DNA of 45,532 nt from Lindgomyces ingoldianus. Lineage: Eukaryota > Ascomycota > Dothideomycetes > Pleosporales > Lindgomycetaceae. A model generated the notes under the pieces. The model saw only the letters and a list, made by a program, of their open reading frames with translations, did not search any database and had not been told where the DNA came from. Shown piece after piece: positions 10,682 through 21,419 of this stretch. The stretch lies in contig NW_022985212.1 of the NCBI RefSeq assembly GCF_010093535.1, positions 1 to 45,532 of the forward strand, given 5' to 3'. Every line of letters starts with the position of its first letter. The first letter of the stretch is position 1. The position numbers were made by a program, and so were the translations under genes.

Positions 10682-11152
10682 TGTCAGATTTGCGCACCTA
10701 CTGTCAAGACAGGAGGAACGCTTGACGAAAGCTGCTACATAGTACGAGCAATAAGCTCGAACAGTACGTCGCCGCAAATCGCAGCATTTCGCAGCATTTT
10801 GCAGCAAATTGCAGCATTTTGCAGCATTTTGCAGCATGTTGCAGCAAATTGCAGCATTTTGCAGCATGTTGCAGCAGTTTGCAGCAAATTGCAGCAAATT
10901 GCAGCAAATTGCAGCATGTTGCAGCAGTTTGCAGCAAATTGCAGAAAATTGCAGCATTTTGCAAGCTGGTCGCGCATAGGGCAAGTGCGCGAGGGACTCG
11001 GATCGGCAAAACAAAAAGCCGAGCAACACGAGTAGAGCAGAAAAAGGATCGATAAATGAACACGATCAATACAATCAATCAATCATCCCATACATCATAT
11101 CTAAACCCATCATTCATCTCAGGAAGCCTAGAAACAGTGCTTTAATCTAACA
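10682..11152. mobile_element. Probable solo LTR (471 bp) inserted in the foldback left arm
   Basis: The segment begins TGTCAGATTT, ends CTAACA, and is flanked by ACAAC (10677-10681) and ACAAT (11153-11157), a 5-bp duplication differing by one C-to-T change. The uninterrupted right arm of the foldback element provides the empty site. TG...CA ends, 5-bp TSD and the lack of any coding sequence fit a solo LTR. Its composition is clearly richer in G and C than the arms. No second copy is in the window, so the parent family is unknown. Confidence 0.65.
10771..10963. repeat. Decamer minisatellite, about 19 units of GCAGCA+NNNN
   Basis: Nineteen head-to-tail 10-bp units begin with GCAGCA (a few with one change) and end with one of a small set of tails: TTTT, AATT, TGTT or GTTT. 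The unit order TGTT-GTTT-AATT-AATT occurs twice, 50 bp apart, suggesting a higher-order duplication. A/T runs recur every 10 bp, close to one helical turn. The array lies inside the solo LTR. Open frames over it on both strands are by-products of the repeat and not genes. Confidence 0.95.
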
Positions 11153-12158
11153 ACAATACTACTTAGACGCGCTAAAAGAACGTTAGATACAGCTTACACT
11201 CTAAGCTTTTAAATAAGACATAAAACTCTTAAAAAAATATGCTGTAGCTATGTGTAGAGTTTTATAAAAAATAATAAATAACTACAGCACTAGATAACCT
11301 TTACAAGCTAATTCTACAGCTAAATTATAAAGGCTAGGTAATAAAAAGAAGCAGGTAATTGTTAAGACTATACTTAAGCTATATACACAAGGAATTTCCC
11401 CTTAGATAGCATTTATAGCTAATATAGCTAATTCTTTGCGCGCTAAGCGTAATCTAGGCTATGTTTGCATAAACTAGCCTAGTATGTTTGTAAAGCGTTA
11501 TATAGAGCTTAAAGTAATGTTTAAGTGTAAGTACAACTATAAGAGAGCTTTTTACAAGAGTCTTAGAGTAATTTAGAGCAGGTTTAGCCTTATAAAGAAT
11601 ATTAAAGCTAAGTATAGCATCTAGAATAATAACACGTACAACTTTAGCAAAACAGAGTTTATAATTAGCTAAATATCTTTTAACTATACTTATGCTTAAA
11701 ACTTTACTTTAAGCTTTAAATAACGCTTTATAAACGTACTAGGCTAGTTTATGTAAATATAGCCTAGATTACACTTAGCGCGTAAAGAATTAGCTATATT
11801 AGCTATAAATGCTATCTAAGAGGAAATTCCTTGCGCATATAGCTTAAGTATAGTCTTAATAATTACCTGCTTCTTTTTATTACCTAGCCTTTATAATTTA
11901 GCTGTAGAATTAGCTTGTAAAAGTTGTCTAGTGCTATAGTTATTTATTGTCTTTTATAAGACCTTATACATAGCTATAGCACATTTCTTTAAGAGTTTTA
12001 TGTCTTGTTAAAGCTTAGAGTATAAGCTGTATCTAACATTCTTTTAGCGCGTCTAAGTAGTGTTGTAGGGAATGCATTAGTGTAGGAAGAGTAGTTTAGT
12101 AGGGTCTTAGCAAAAGTAAGCAACTCAGGTGTGTGAGCAACTTGCCTGTGAAGTACGT

Positions 12159-12415
12159 TAATAGCTTCTAAAGCTAATTTATTGCTTTTTACACTAACAT
12201 TATACTCCTCTTGTACAGAGGAGTTATTAAACTAGGCGCAAAAGAAGACTTTTGCTCTATAAAAACATACTTAATTACTATATAAAGAAAAGGATACACA
12301 TTACAAGAGAACAAAGCTTATGTACTATAAATATTATATAGAAACAGTATATTGCTTAAAGTCTACTATCAACTTTTAAAATTACTTAAAGACTAAATAT
12401 AATATCTACTGTAAA
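12159..12415. other. AT-rich host DNA between foldback element and copia B
   Basis: No gene recognised. It contains an imperfect palindrome CTCCTCTTGTACAGAGGAG (12211-12229), resembling the palindrome in the copia LTRs, but the flanking sequence is unrelated. The last five bases, GTAAA (12411-12415), are the left target duplication of element B. Confidence 0.5.
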
Positions 12416-12695
12416 TGTTAAATAGGCTCCGACAGCTAGCTGCTTATAGTATAAGCACTTAAGTAGCAAGAGTAAGAGTGGTGTACAGTGTGCACAGCGT
12501 ATAAGGTAGGTAAGGTAAGGGTAACATGTTTTTAGTTCTATTACTCTTGTCTTTCCTTTGTACAGAGGAAAAAAGGGATATTTAGATGTTTGCGCATAAA
12601 GGTTTACACACAAGCATTATGTATTATAGATATGTAGTTTTACTTATGCGTAATTGCTTATATCTAGATTATAACACTACTGCTATGTACAGACA
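12416..12695 (-). repeat. Left LTR of copia B
   Basis: 280 bp, TGTTAAATAGG...CAGACA. The outer (left) edge keeps CTCCGACAGC, while the inner (right) part is strongly RIP-mutated compared with 16428-16707. Confidence 0.92.
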
Positions 12696-13140
12696 CTAGC
12701 AACTTTTCTTTTTATCTAAAAAGTTACCTTCTGTACACGTTACTTTTTTTTTATTTATGTAGGTCTATCTAATTATGTTCTACCTTTACTTTACTCTATT
12801 TATTAGGACTTGCCTTAGTAATGCTGTACATTAAGATAGGCTAGTTACACTATGTAGATAGCTTTATAAATAGTGTAAAGTGTTTTAGGCTATTATTATC
12901 TAGCCTTTATGCGCTTACTTTATAAGTAATTTAGCAGTGTATAAACTGTTTTATGCAGGGTTTTATGCTAGAATAGTGTAGGATCTTTGCGTAGGTAGGT
13001 GCGTAGAGAGGTGTATATAATAAGGTCTTCTTTTTTTTTTTACTTTCTCTTTTTTATCCTTTACTTTCTAAGCCCTACTATACTATTCTCTAGCTTTTTT
13101 CTCTTTTTATATAGTGCTAATAGTGACAGATACTTCTGCC

Positions 13141-13174
13141 TACACACACACACACACACACAAAGAGAGAGAGA
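13141..13174. repeat. Microsatellite (CA)n followed by (GA)n
   Basis: About ten CA repeats run directly into about five GA repeats, inside the portion of B that is absent from copies A and C. Confidence 0.9.
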
Positions 13175-15751
13175 TGTCTCTGTAGCCTTCCTCCTCTACC
13201 TCTAGCGCTGTTAGTGCGGGCGTCTTAAACGTCCTTGTGCAGTCTAGCAGCCTAGGGCGCATCTGTGTTACTTTTTTAACTAGTTCTACTACTAATTAGT
13301 AGTTTATTTAGCATCTTAGTATAAATATATAAATTTTTTAGCTTTTTTGCTTCCTTCTTATATAAAATGCTAATTATAGATAGGCTAAAAAGTAGCATGT
13401 AGTAGCTTTACTATTTTATAATATTAATATTATCTTACTTACTAGCACTAATTTGCAGCTATAGGCAGTAAAGGTTATGTATTATAAGGGGTACTTCTAT
13501 GCAGTTTTAGTCTAGAGTTATAGTTAAGTTTTAGTAACTTTATATGCTTATTATTATAGCAGCACTACTAGTGCCTTTTTTTTTATTAAGTGTTATATGT
13601 TAGCTAACTTCTAGGCTAATGCCTACACCTTATGCGTATAGTAGAGCTGTAGTCTGCATTATAACTACTATATGTAAGGGGTAGTAGCTTTTTTTTTTCC
13701 TGTATACTAGATAAATAAACTGTCTTTTTTACATATCCTTCTCTTTTAATCTTATAATAAGAAAAATAAGTGAGTATAATAAAAAAAAATAAAAAAAATA
13801 AGCCTTATATAAAGGTGTTGTTAGTCTAGTTAGTCTAGAGCATCTTTGCGCATAAGATCTAGCTAGTCCACAGATGCTTCTATCTAGACAGAGAGGCAGT
13901 TAGTTAGGACTAATAATTAAAAGGCCTAGTTTAGTGTTTTCTTTATACATACATTTACTAAGTTATTTTTACTATTAATTTACTTTATCTTAGTAATTTC
14001 TCTTTTCTTATATAATTTATAAAGTAACATAATGTTAATTATAAGTTACTTTTTACTAGTAGTGCCTAGCTTAATAAAGTAATTATATAAAGACTTTAAA
14101 TCTGTGCAGATTACTACTAGAATTAGTAGTAGTTTAAGCATTTATATAATTTGCTGTAAAGTTATACTAAAAGTAATTATATTATTAAACTTTTTAACTA
14201 TTCTATATAGTTTACTAGTAAGAACACTTCTAGTTACTCTTTTACACTTAGTAGAATTCTAGTGTATAATGTTGCCTAGTATTTTAAAGTAGTTGCTTTG
14301 CTCTGTACAGTCCTTATTGCCTAATATAATTAATAATCCTAGCTGTAAGCATTAAGCTGCAATAGTAGAAAGGTAAGACTATGCTTACTATTATCTATCT
14401 GCTATTAGATTTATGTGTTAAGTGTGTTAATGTTATTATGCAAAGGGTCTATAGTTTATGCAGTAATAGAGAGGTTAAATGCTGCCTCTAGTTAACACAC
14501 AGATGTAATGTATACCTCTTTTACACATTGCTTAACATATTATTGTGCAGCATCCTTGTCCTCTAGGTTAATTATATAAAGGTAGCTTACTTATCTCTTC
14601 TAAGTAAGGACTACTATGTTATGCGTAAGTTTAATCCTTTTACTGTTAAACTTAATAGGCTGCTTCTTTGCTAAGATAGTCTTACCTTTTACATAGAACT
14701 TTACCTTCTGCAGTTTTTTCTTTTCTCTTTGCGCAAAATTCTTTATTATAATGCTTAAAGTGTTATATAAATGCTTCTAGTTATGTCTAAGGCCTATGTT
14801 GTGCATATAGTGCATATTCGCCTAACCTTCTAGGATATCTAGAAAGATGTCTGCGTACTAAGTTTCCTAAATATCTAGCTATTAACATAGATTAATAAAG
14901 ATTTTTATTTTATCTATAAAGATGTTGTATAGTTAACTTGTGTAGTTATTATTTTTTTTTATGCTTTTTAGAATTATATAATCTTGTCTACTAAAAGTTT
15001 TTCTTTAGCAGTTTCCCTCTAGAGTAGAAGTTTATATAGGTTGTAATGTAGTATAGATTGTGCAGGTGGTATTAGTAGTGCATACACTACTGCAGGCAGT
15101 AGTGTGTACAATTAAGGGTGTAGAGTAGGCGTTAGGTAGAGTGGCATGTATTGTTTGTACAGTAATTAGTGTAGTGCTAGCTAAGGTGTAAGAGTAGGTA
15201 ATGCTAGTATGTTTAGTATTAATAGCAGCATTATGTTTAGTCTGCTTTTATGTAGAGCCTTATATAGTAAAAAAGGTTATATATAAAGCTTTTCTAGTGT
15301 AATTACTTTCTTTTATGCTATATTATACAGCTTCTAGGCTTAGGTACCTTTAGTGCCTAGCTGTAGTGTAATTTCTTTATTCTTTAGCACTTATATAAGC
15401 TCCCTTTTAAACACACAGCTAAGTGCTAAGAAGTCTTATAGTGTCTATCTTTTAAAATTCTTTATATATAAACTTAAAAAAGTAGCGCTTTTTTAAGTTG
15501 TTATGTGTAAATTAGTAATTATATAACTTATATATAATTAAGTTTATAAGCTTATTAGAGCCTTTAACATGTTAATCTTATTATTTTAGTACTCTAGGCT
15601 AGTCTTATTCTATAGTGTTGCCTTTAATATCCTTATGTTCTTTATAAGTTATTTATATAATAAGAATTATTTCTTATTCTTCCTATTATTACGCAGAGTT
15701 TTTAGTTGCTAGTAAGATTCTATTATAATAGTATAGTTAATTACTTTTCTA

Positions 15752-16268
15752 GTAGATTACGCAGGTACTGCTGTTGTCTAGCTGCTAAGTTGTGCAGCTT
15801 TAATAGCTTTAGTGTACGCCTTACACTATCTCCTTTTTACTTTGTACAGTAGCAGAGCTTGCTGTATAATGCAAAGAATTAATCTACTATCCTAAAAAAT
15901 AAGTAACTAAATAAAGTACCTTATAAAGTGTAAGTGCTTTATTATTACTCTTTCTAAAAGATAAGTAATAAAACAAAGTACCTTATAAAGCGTAAAGTTA
16001 ATTGCTTATGCAGTAGATTGTGCAGGTACTGCTATTGTCTAGCTGCTAAGTTGTGCAGCTTTAATAGCTTTAGTGTGCACCTTACACTATCTCCTTCTTA
16101 CTTTGTACAGTAGCAGAGCTTGCTATACAATGCAAAGAATTAATGTGCTATTATCTAGCTACTAGGTTATATAGCTTTAGTAGCTTTAGTGTATGTTTTA
16201 TACTATCTCCTTCTTACTTTGTATAGTAGCAGAGCTTACTATATAATGTAAAGGATTAATCTACTATT
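15752..16268. repeat. Three tandem copies of a leader repeat in copia B
   Basis: A unit of roughly 120-140 bp with the core GCAGCTTTAATAGCTTTAGT and TTTGTACAGTAGCAGAGCTT recurs at about 15752-15890, 16013-16144 and 16145-16268. It lies between the LTR and the coding side of the element, so probably in the untranslated leader. Element D has two copies of the same unit in reverse (about 41101-41340). Confidence 0.85.
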
Positions 16269-16427
16269 CTAAGAAATAAGTAACTAAATAAAGTACTTTG
16301 TAAAGTGTAGGTGCTCTATTATTACTTTTTCTAAAGGATAGGTAATAAAATAAAGTACTTTATAAAGTATAAGTACTTTATTATTACTCTTGCTAATTTA
16401 TAGTTAATTAAATTAACTACTAATTAG

Positions 16428-16707
16428 TGTTAAATAAGCTCTAATAGCTAGCTGCTTATAGTATAAGCACTTAAGTAGTAAAAGTAAGAGTAGTGTACAG
16501 TGTGCACAGTGTACAAGGTAGGTAAGGTAAGAGTAACATGTTTCTAGTTCTATTACTCTTGTCTTTCCTCTGTACAGAGGAAAAGGGGGATATCTAGATG
16601 TTCGCGCACAGAGGTTCGCGCACAAGCATTATGTGACATAGATACGTGGTCCTGCTTGTGCGCGATCGCTTGTATCCAGATTGTAACGCTGCTGCTGCGT
16701 ACAGACA
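16428..16707 (-). repeat. Right LTR of copia B
   Basis: 280 bp, pairs with 12416-12695. The outer (right) end retains GATGTTCGCGCACAGAGG and CGCTGCTGCTGCGTACAGAC, whereas the inner (left) start is mutated. The palindrome TTTCCTCTGTACAGAGGAAA is at 16564-16583. Confidence 0.92.
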
Positions 16708-16712
16708 GTAAA

Positions 16713-18640
16713 AAAAAAAGATAGGCCTATTTATATAAAAACTTATAATTAACTTTAACATCTCTACACACAGCTTTGTAACACAAAGCAGTTAAACAAT
16801 ATTAAGATGTTATTTTTATAGCACTTATTTTGCTAGTAACTATAGAAAGGTTTTTATTTTAAATAGTTAAATAGCTAGAGTTTTACATATTTTATAGGGC
16901 TTTAAATTTAGAGGTTAAGAGTTATATTATAACTACTTACTTTACAGCAAATAAAATAATCTAGAGTACATTTTTATTCTAAAAGGACATTATATAAAAG
17001 AAGCTTTAATTAGTAATATCTAAGGTATATATCTCTATAGATATCTAGACATCTCTAAATAGGCACCTTCTACTTAGTGTCTACGCGCACTTTGTAGATT
17101 AAAATAAAAGATTATAAAGAAGGCTTTTTACACTTTATATAACTCTATTACATAGTAGAGAGGATTAGTTCTAAACACTGCTTCTAATACTTTAAGACTA
17201 TAGTATTATATAAAGACTTAGTGCTATTGTTGCTAATAATGCATTTATCTACAACATCTTATGTTATACAATCTAAAAATATCTTTAAGAAGACTATTAT
17301 ATAGAGTAGAAAGCGCTACACTAGCGTATTTAATGCAATAGCTATATTCTTTATCTTACTATTAAGGCCTTCCTCTTCTAGAACCTAATTCTAGAGAATA
17401 AGCTTATATTATACAACATTAAAGATAAAAATAGACTTAGAGTAGACTTAGAGTTGAAAAATAACTAGTTTTAAGCTCTTAGTCTGTTTAGTAAACTCTA
17501 CAACATTATTATACACACCTAAAGCTTACTAGGTTGTATAAAAGACTTTATTACTTTTACATATAAAAAAGTTCTACTTAATAATTATATAAGATAGAAT
17601 AGCTAGCATTAAATAGTTAAAGTTGCTTTAAAATATAAATTAGTAATTAATCTTTATACAAAGAAATATATAAAAACCTTAGGCTAAGATTTTCTTGCTT
17701 TACAAAATTAAACTATGCTTTATATAATGTACAACTTTCTTTATCTTTTTAAAAGAGTTATATTAGCAACTTAAGAACATAACATAATAATCTTACATAT
17801 GCTCTTTTTAATAGACATTCTTGTACAGCAATTTAAGCAGAGTTTAGTAAAGAATTTATTTGCCTTTAAAAGTTCTGCTAACATCATGTGATAAAAATGC
17901 TATAAAAAGGATAGCTTCTTAAGTAAGAGGATTTAAATTAGATAAAAAGTGTTTATTAAATACTATCTTAAATTTAATAAATTTTTATTATATGCTATAG
18001 TAATTATTCTTTATTCTAAATGTTGTACAAAGTATATCTAAGCAAATTAGAAAAAAAAGTAGCAGTAAGCTGCACTTAAAAATGTTAAATAACTTTAGAA
18101 GAATTACTAATTATAAGCGCTTAGGCCTAAAAGTCTTACTACTTTTTAACTATTAGTTTTGCTATGTAAATAGTCTACTTTAAAATAAGAATTAGATTTA
18201 TATAATTAAATTATTAAAAATGTGAATAAGTTTACTTAACTTTAAAGCTAAAATAAGTATAATAACTATATTAGTAATTTTTTAAGTTAGATTAGAAAGC
18301 TCTCTACTCTTTAATAGTAGTGTTAAGAGTAACAACGCATATAATAGCCTTAGCTATTAATATTAGCAATTAATATTCTGTTAATTCTAGCAATAAGTAA
18401 TAAACTTAAACAATTTTTTTTAAAAGCGCATTATACAGTCTTATAAAAGAGGATGCAAATAGGTGCTAAGAGTCTTAAACAAGTAGAGTGTGTAAAATAG
18501 TAGCAGTAAACTAGACTTTTACTTAAAAAGACTTAACTTATTATTTATATAAAGTATTTAACTTAAAACTATACACATTCTAACTTGTTTAGTTTTATTG
18601 TACAAGTAATAACTACTTAGCTTACACAGCATATAAACAG
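16713..18640. other. Unidentified RIP-degraded repeat, host of copia B
   Basis: About 1.9 kb of very AT-rich DNA with frequent CTAG and TAG/TAA. Plus-strand frames around 16980-17600 look protein-derived once CAA/CAG-to-stop changes are ignored, but I recognise no motif of RT, integrase, transposase or helicase, so I do not assign a family. No long terminal or inverted repeat is visible inside it. Confidence 0.4.
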
Positions 18641-18837
18641 CAGAAACAGGCATAAGGTTAGACCTAGGACAGTAGGGTTTTTTTCGCGCAAAGGGACGAA
18701 AACAGGTTTAAAAGCTACAGGCTAGCATTAGTTAAGGTATATAGGCGTTGTAGCAGAAGAGAGAGTAGTTAAAAGGTAGGCATTAGAGAGGTCTTAACTG
18801 TTTTTAGTAAGAGAATTGTTTAGCAAGGCAGCAAGGG

Positions 18838-19168
18838 GCGCTAGCCGCATTTAGGGTTTTAGTAGAATTAAACACCATCCACCTCTAGCTGTTAGTAGTA
18901 TATAGATAATAGACAGAAACGTTTCGCAAAGGCTCTGCAAGCTAGATTCTGTAATTTTATATGCATCTATATAGTTTATAGGTAGTTAGGAATAGCATTG
19001 TGGTACTTGGCTAGCATTAAGCGCTAGCCGCATTTAGGTTTTTAGTAGAATGAAACACCGTCCACCTCTAGCTGTTAGTAGTACATAGATAATAGATAGA
19101 AATGTTTTGCAAAGGCTTTGCAAGCTAGATTCTGTAATTTTGTATCCATCTATATAGTTTGTAGGTAG
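18838..19168. repeat. Tandem repeat, 148-bp copies at 183-bp spacing
   Basis: Copy 1 (18838-18985) and copy 2 (19021-19168) both begin GCGCTAGCCGCATTTAGG and end ATAGTTTRTAGGTAG. They are separated by a 35-bp spacer (18986-19020). Copies differ mainly by transitions and keep more G and C than their surroundings. The second copy is cut exactly where the LTR of element H begins (19169), so the original array may have been longer. No coding sense is apparent. Confidence 0.88.
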
Positions 19169-19459
19169 TGTAACGGCACAGGCAAGACAATGGGTCTGAA
19201 TGCGGTGGGAATCCACTTAGAGGCATATGGGAGTGCGTAGAGACTCTAAACCTAGGAATGCCATTAACACCTATAGGCCTTGTATAAAAGGATATTAGAA
19301 AACTACTAAGCTAGCTACAGAGGCAAGGTGCAACTAAATATATAAAGGAATAAAAGTAACTATAAAAGACAGGATTAAGTTATAGTTAGAGCTAATATAG
19401 AGACTCTTTAGATAGGTTCTAAGCAACCTAAGATAGAACAATTTATAAGAATTGTTACA
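19169..19459 (-). repeat. LTR of chromovirus H (291 bp)
   Basis: TGTAACGGCACAGGC at the left edge and TTGTTACA at the right. The same LTR start appears at 45396 with higher GC retention. The outer left edge is well preserved and the inner right side is AT-rich. Confidence 0.85.
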
Positions 19460-20399
19460 CTACTCCCCTTTTTATAAGCTAATAGTCTTTATCTATAGTG
19501 TGTAAGAAATATTTAGAACTAATTTAAAACTAATTTAAATAAAATATAATAAAGTATAATCTTCTAATAAAAGTTTTCTATTACTAAGAAATAGACTAAA
19601 AACCTAATACTAATATAATGCCTTTGTTATAATATTTTTATTTAGTAGTAACTAGTAGTATAGTTATTATTAATATAGTAAATTTATTATTTATAGTAAC
19701 AAGTGTTTACTTACTTTACTTATATAGTTTAGTTAATATTATTAGTTTCTTTTTTTACTATTATCTAAATCTCTACTTTATAGGTATTATTATGCACCTA
19801 ATATTCTATAGCTTAGTCTACTAACTAATTATAGTATTAAAGAAAATTACTATGCTGCTTTGCCTCTCTTCTAGAGCCTTTTTAGAGGCGTTTTAAGTTA
19901 TCTGCTTTTAGGCTGCCTACGCTCTTACTTATAGCCTTTAGGTTAAGTTCTTCTTTTAGTTTTTTAAATTAAAGAAATGTAAGTATTACACTTTATATAA
20001 TAAAAAATGCAACTTTATATAAATATAGTTTAATACTGCTAAGGTATAGTTTACTAACACACATATAAGTTTTTTTATATTATAAAAAGAAATTTCTAGT
20101 CCTTTAAAGCTATCTTAAGCTATAAGCAGCAGCCTAAAACATAAGAAGTAATAAAGATAAAAAAGAAGCCTTTAAGGCTATTTTAAAGTTTGCTTAAAAC
20201 CTATCGCAGGTAGTGTAGGTTATAAAGAGTTAGGAAGCTAGTCTTCCTACAGCTAGTGTTTAAGTAGCCTTGTTTAACTAAAATACTGCGCTACTTTATT
20301 AGGTTTTAGCTTTAAAGGCTTTAGTATTTAACTTTTAGGCAGATATTACAGCACTTTTAAGTAGCTAAGAATAAAGTAAAAAGGGTTTAAAGAAAGTCT

Positions 20400-20460
20400 A
20401 AAAAGAAAAAAGAAGAGAAGAGAGAAAAGAAAAAAGAGTAGAGAAGAAGGTAAAGAAGAG
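20400..20460 (+). other. Homopurine tract at the insertion point of element F
   Basis: About 60 nt of A/G with two interruptions, made of AAGAAG-like runs, ending next to the TSD of element F. It belongs to the degraded 3' part of H; on the minus strand it would read as Ser/Leu/Phe-rich low complexity. It could also be simple-sequence expansion. Confidence 0.8.
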
Positions 20461-20463
20461 TTT

Positions 20464-21051
20464 TGTTATAGTCTATAGTTAGACTAACGTAACTCTACTA
20501 CTAGCGCTCCACAATCTAGCTAGGTTGGGGCAGGGCTCGCTTACAGACTAATTAGAAGATACAGAGGCAGCGTAGCTGCCTGCATTTATAGAAGAATGCG
20601 TTATTTAATAAAAAGAGAGGCTGTAAATCTAATAAGTCTAGAAGAGTTTATAGAGCTACGCTTAGTAGGCTTACATAAACTTATCTAACTTATTCTTAGT
20701 AACTCTAAACATGTATATAGTCTTAATCTTAAACAACTTTTAGAAAGTGTGTTTAACGTTTAGTTTATTTTTTACATAGACTAAGTAGCATTCTAGCTTT
20801 CTAAAGAGCTGTAATACTATTTGTATATCTTACACTATATATACCTCTAATTCTGTCTAACAGGACTGTTTAACCTAGCTACTATACTACTGCTATAGAG
20901 ACAAACTACAATCTAGTTACCCTACTCTTCTTTATAAGCCTAATAGCTATTACGTAGGACTGTACACCCTACTGTTAGCCCCTCTTATTCTGTCCTCTCT
21001 TACTAGGAACAACATTAACCTAAGTGCTTCTATAAAGCAAGGATTATAACA
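20464..21051 (+). repeat. 5' LTR of chromovirus F
   Basis: 588 bp, TGTTATAGTC...ATTATAACA. The outer left 100 bp keep CTCCACAATC and TTGGGGCAGGGCTCGC, which are mutated in the right LTR. The inner right end is mutated where the right LTR is not. Confidence 0.93.
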
Positions 21052-21419
21052 TTAAACACTAACCCCCTCTAAAAAGTATAACTACTTAACATAATTTAGA
21101 TTCTAACATAGCCTACGCAGCTCTATTAGAATCTATAGAAGTTCTAACATAAAGTAAGGCTGTTCTAGCAAAACAGATTAACATAATCTAGAACAATATT
21201 AAGAAACTTTAGTAGATTAGTAATAAAGTTAATAAACTAATAAACTTTTAAAAAAAAGTTAAAAACTTTTACTAGAAAGTAATAAAATTTAATAACTTTT
21301 TACTACTAATAAACCTTTAACAAGCTACTAGCAATGCACATTAGATACACGCACTACAGGTAGAGCTAGCTAAACTCTAGAACATCTCTACTAAAAGAAT
21401 AAGCATTACAGCTAAAAAG

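Larger units (their letters stand above)
10585..12158. mobile_element. Foldback/MITE-like DNA element with about 470-bp inverted arms and TA flanks
   Basis: The left end ACGTACTTCACAGG is matched in reverse by CCTGTGAAGTACGT at the right end, with TA directly outside both (10583-10584 and 12159-12160), as expected for Tc1/mariner-type insertion. The inverted match is long: left 10585-10681 plus 11158 to about 11545, against right 12158 to about 11690, around a loop of roughly 140 bp. The interruption of the left arm is a separate insertion (10682-11152). Without it the element would be about 1.1 kb. No transposase frame is visible, so it is non-autonomous. Arm differences are mostly transitions (RIP). 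The superfamily is inferred only from the TA flanks. Confidence 0.75.
12416..16707 (-). mobile_element. Copia element B (4292 bp), internally deleted, non-autonomous
   Basis: Two 280-bp LTRs (12416-12695, 16428-16707) flanked by a perfect TSD GTAAA (12411-12415, 16708-16712). The left internal part follows A and C to about 14766, then jumps to the leader sequence seen near the junction end of C and in reverse in D. Integrase and most of RT are missing. The breakpoint is the motif GCTTAAAGTGTTAT (14753-14766), which full-length copies carry at both deletion edges. Relative to A and C, B has extra sequence at about 12861-13040 and 13128-13749 (including a CA/GA microsatellite). It is inserted in an older degraded repeat. 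Confidence 0.9.
19169..20463 (-). mobile_element. Chromovirus H, left (3') end up to the insertion of F
   Basis: H is a Ty3/gypsy element in minus orientation. This part holds its 3' LTR (19169-19459), a polypurine tract read on the minus strand immediately before it (AAAAAGGGGAGTAG, 19473-19460), and about 1 kb of degraded 3' sequence. The rest of H resumes at 28313 beyond the nested element F. The left target duplication would be GGTAG (19164-19168), but the other end is not in the window. The 20400-20460 segment is almost pure purine on the plus strand. Confidence 0.8.

Noticed and set aside
10658..11082. Several overlapping open frames of 78-124 codons on both strands with Cys/Leu/Gln-rich products
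   Set aside because: They exist because the 10-bp minisatellite lacks stops in most frames; products are pure repeat translation.
12211..12229. Palindrome similar to the copia LTR palindrome, as a possible LTR fragment
   Set aside because: Flanking bases do not match any LTR copy, so chance or convergence is more likely.
12386..12613. A 70-75 codon frame starting in the LTR, also at 16625-16413 (-) and 35073-35285 (+)
   Set aside because: The three frames are homologous because the LTRs are; the length ends at random stops outside the LTR, and the A-type LTR lacks it. No sign of selection can be shown.
12999..13205. 68-codon plus frame rich in Phe, Leu and Tyr
   Set aside because: It is low-complexity translation of poly-T and the CA/GA microsatellite.
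18838..19168. Interpretation of the two 148-bp copies as LTRs of a tiny retroelement
   Set aside because: Only 35 bp lie between them, ends are not TG...CA, and there is no TSD; tandem repeat is simpler.
19034..19216. 60-codon minus frame across the tandem repeat and the H LTR
   Set aside because: It crosses a transposon border and has no motif.
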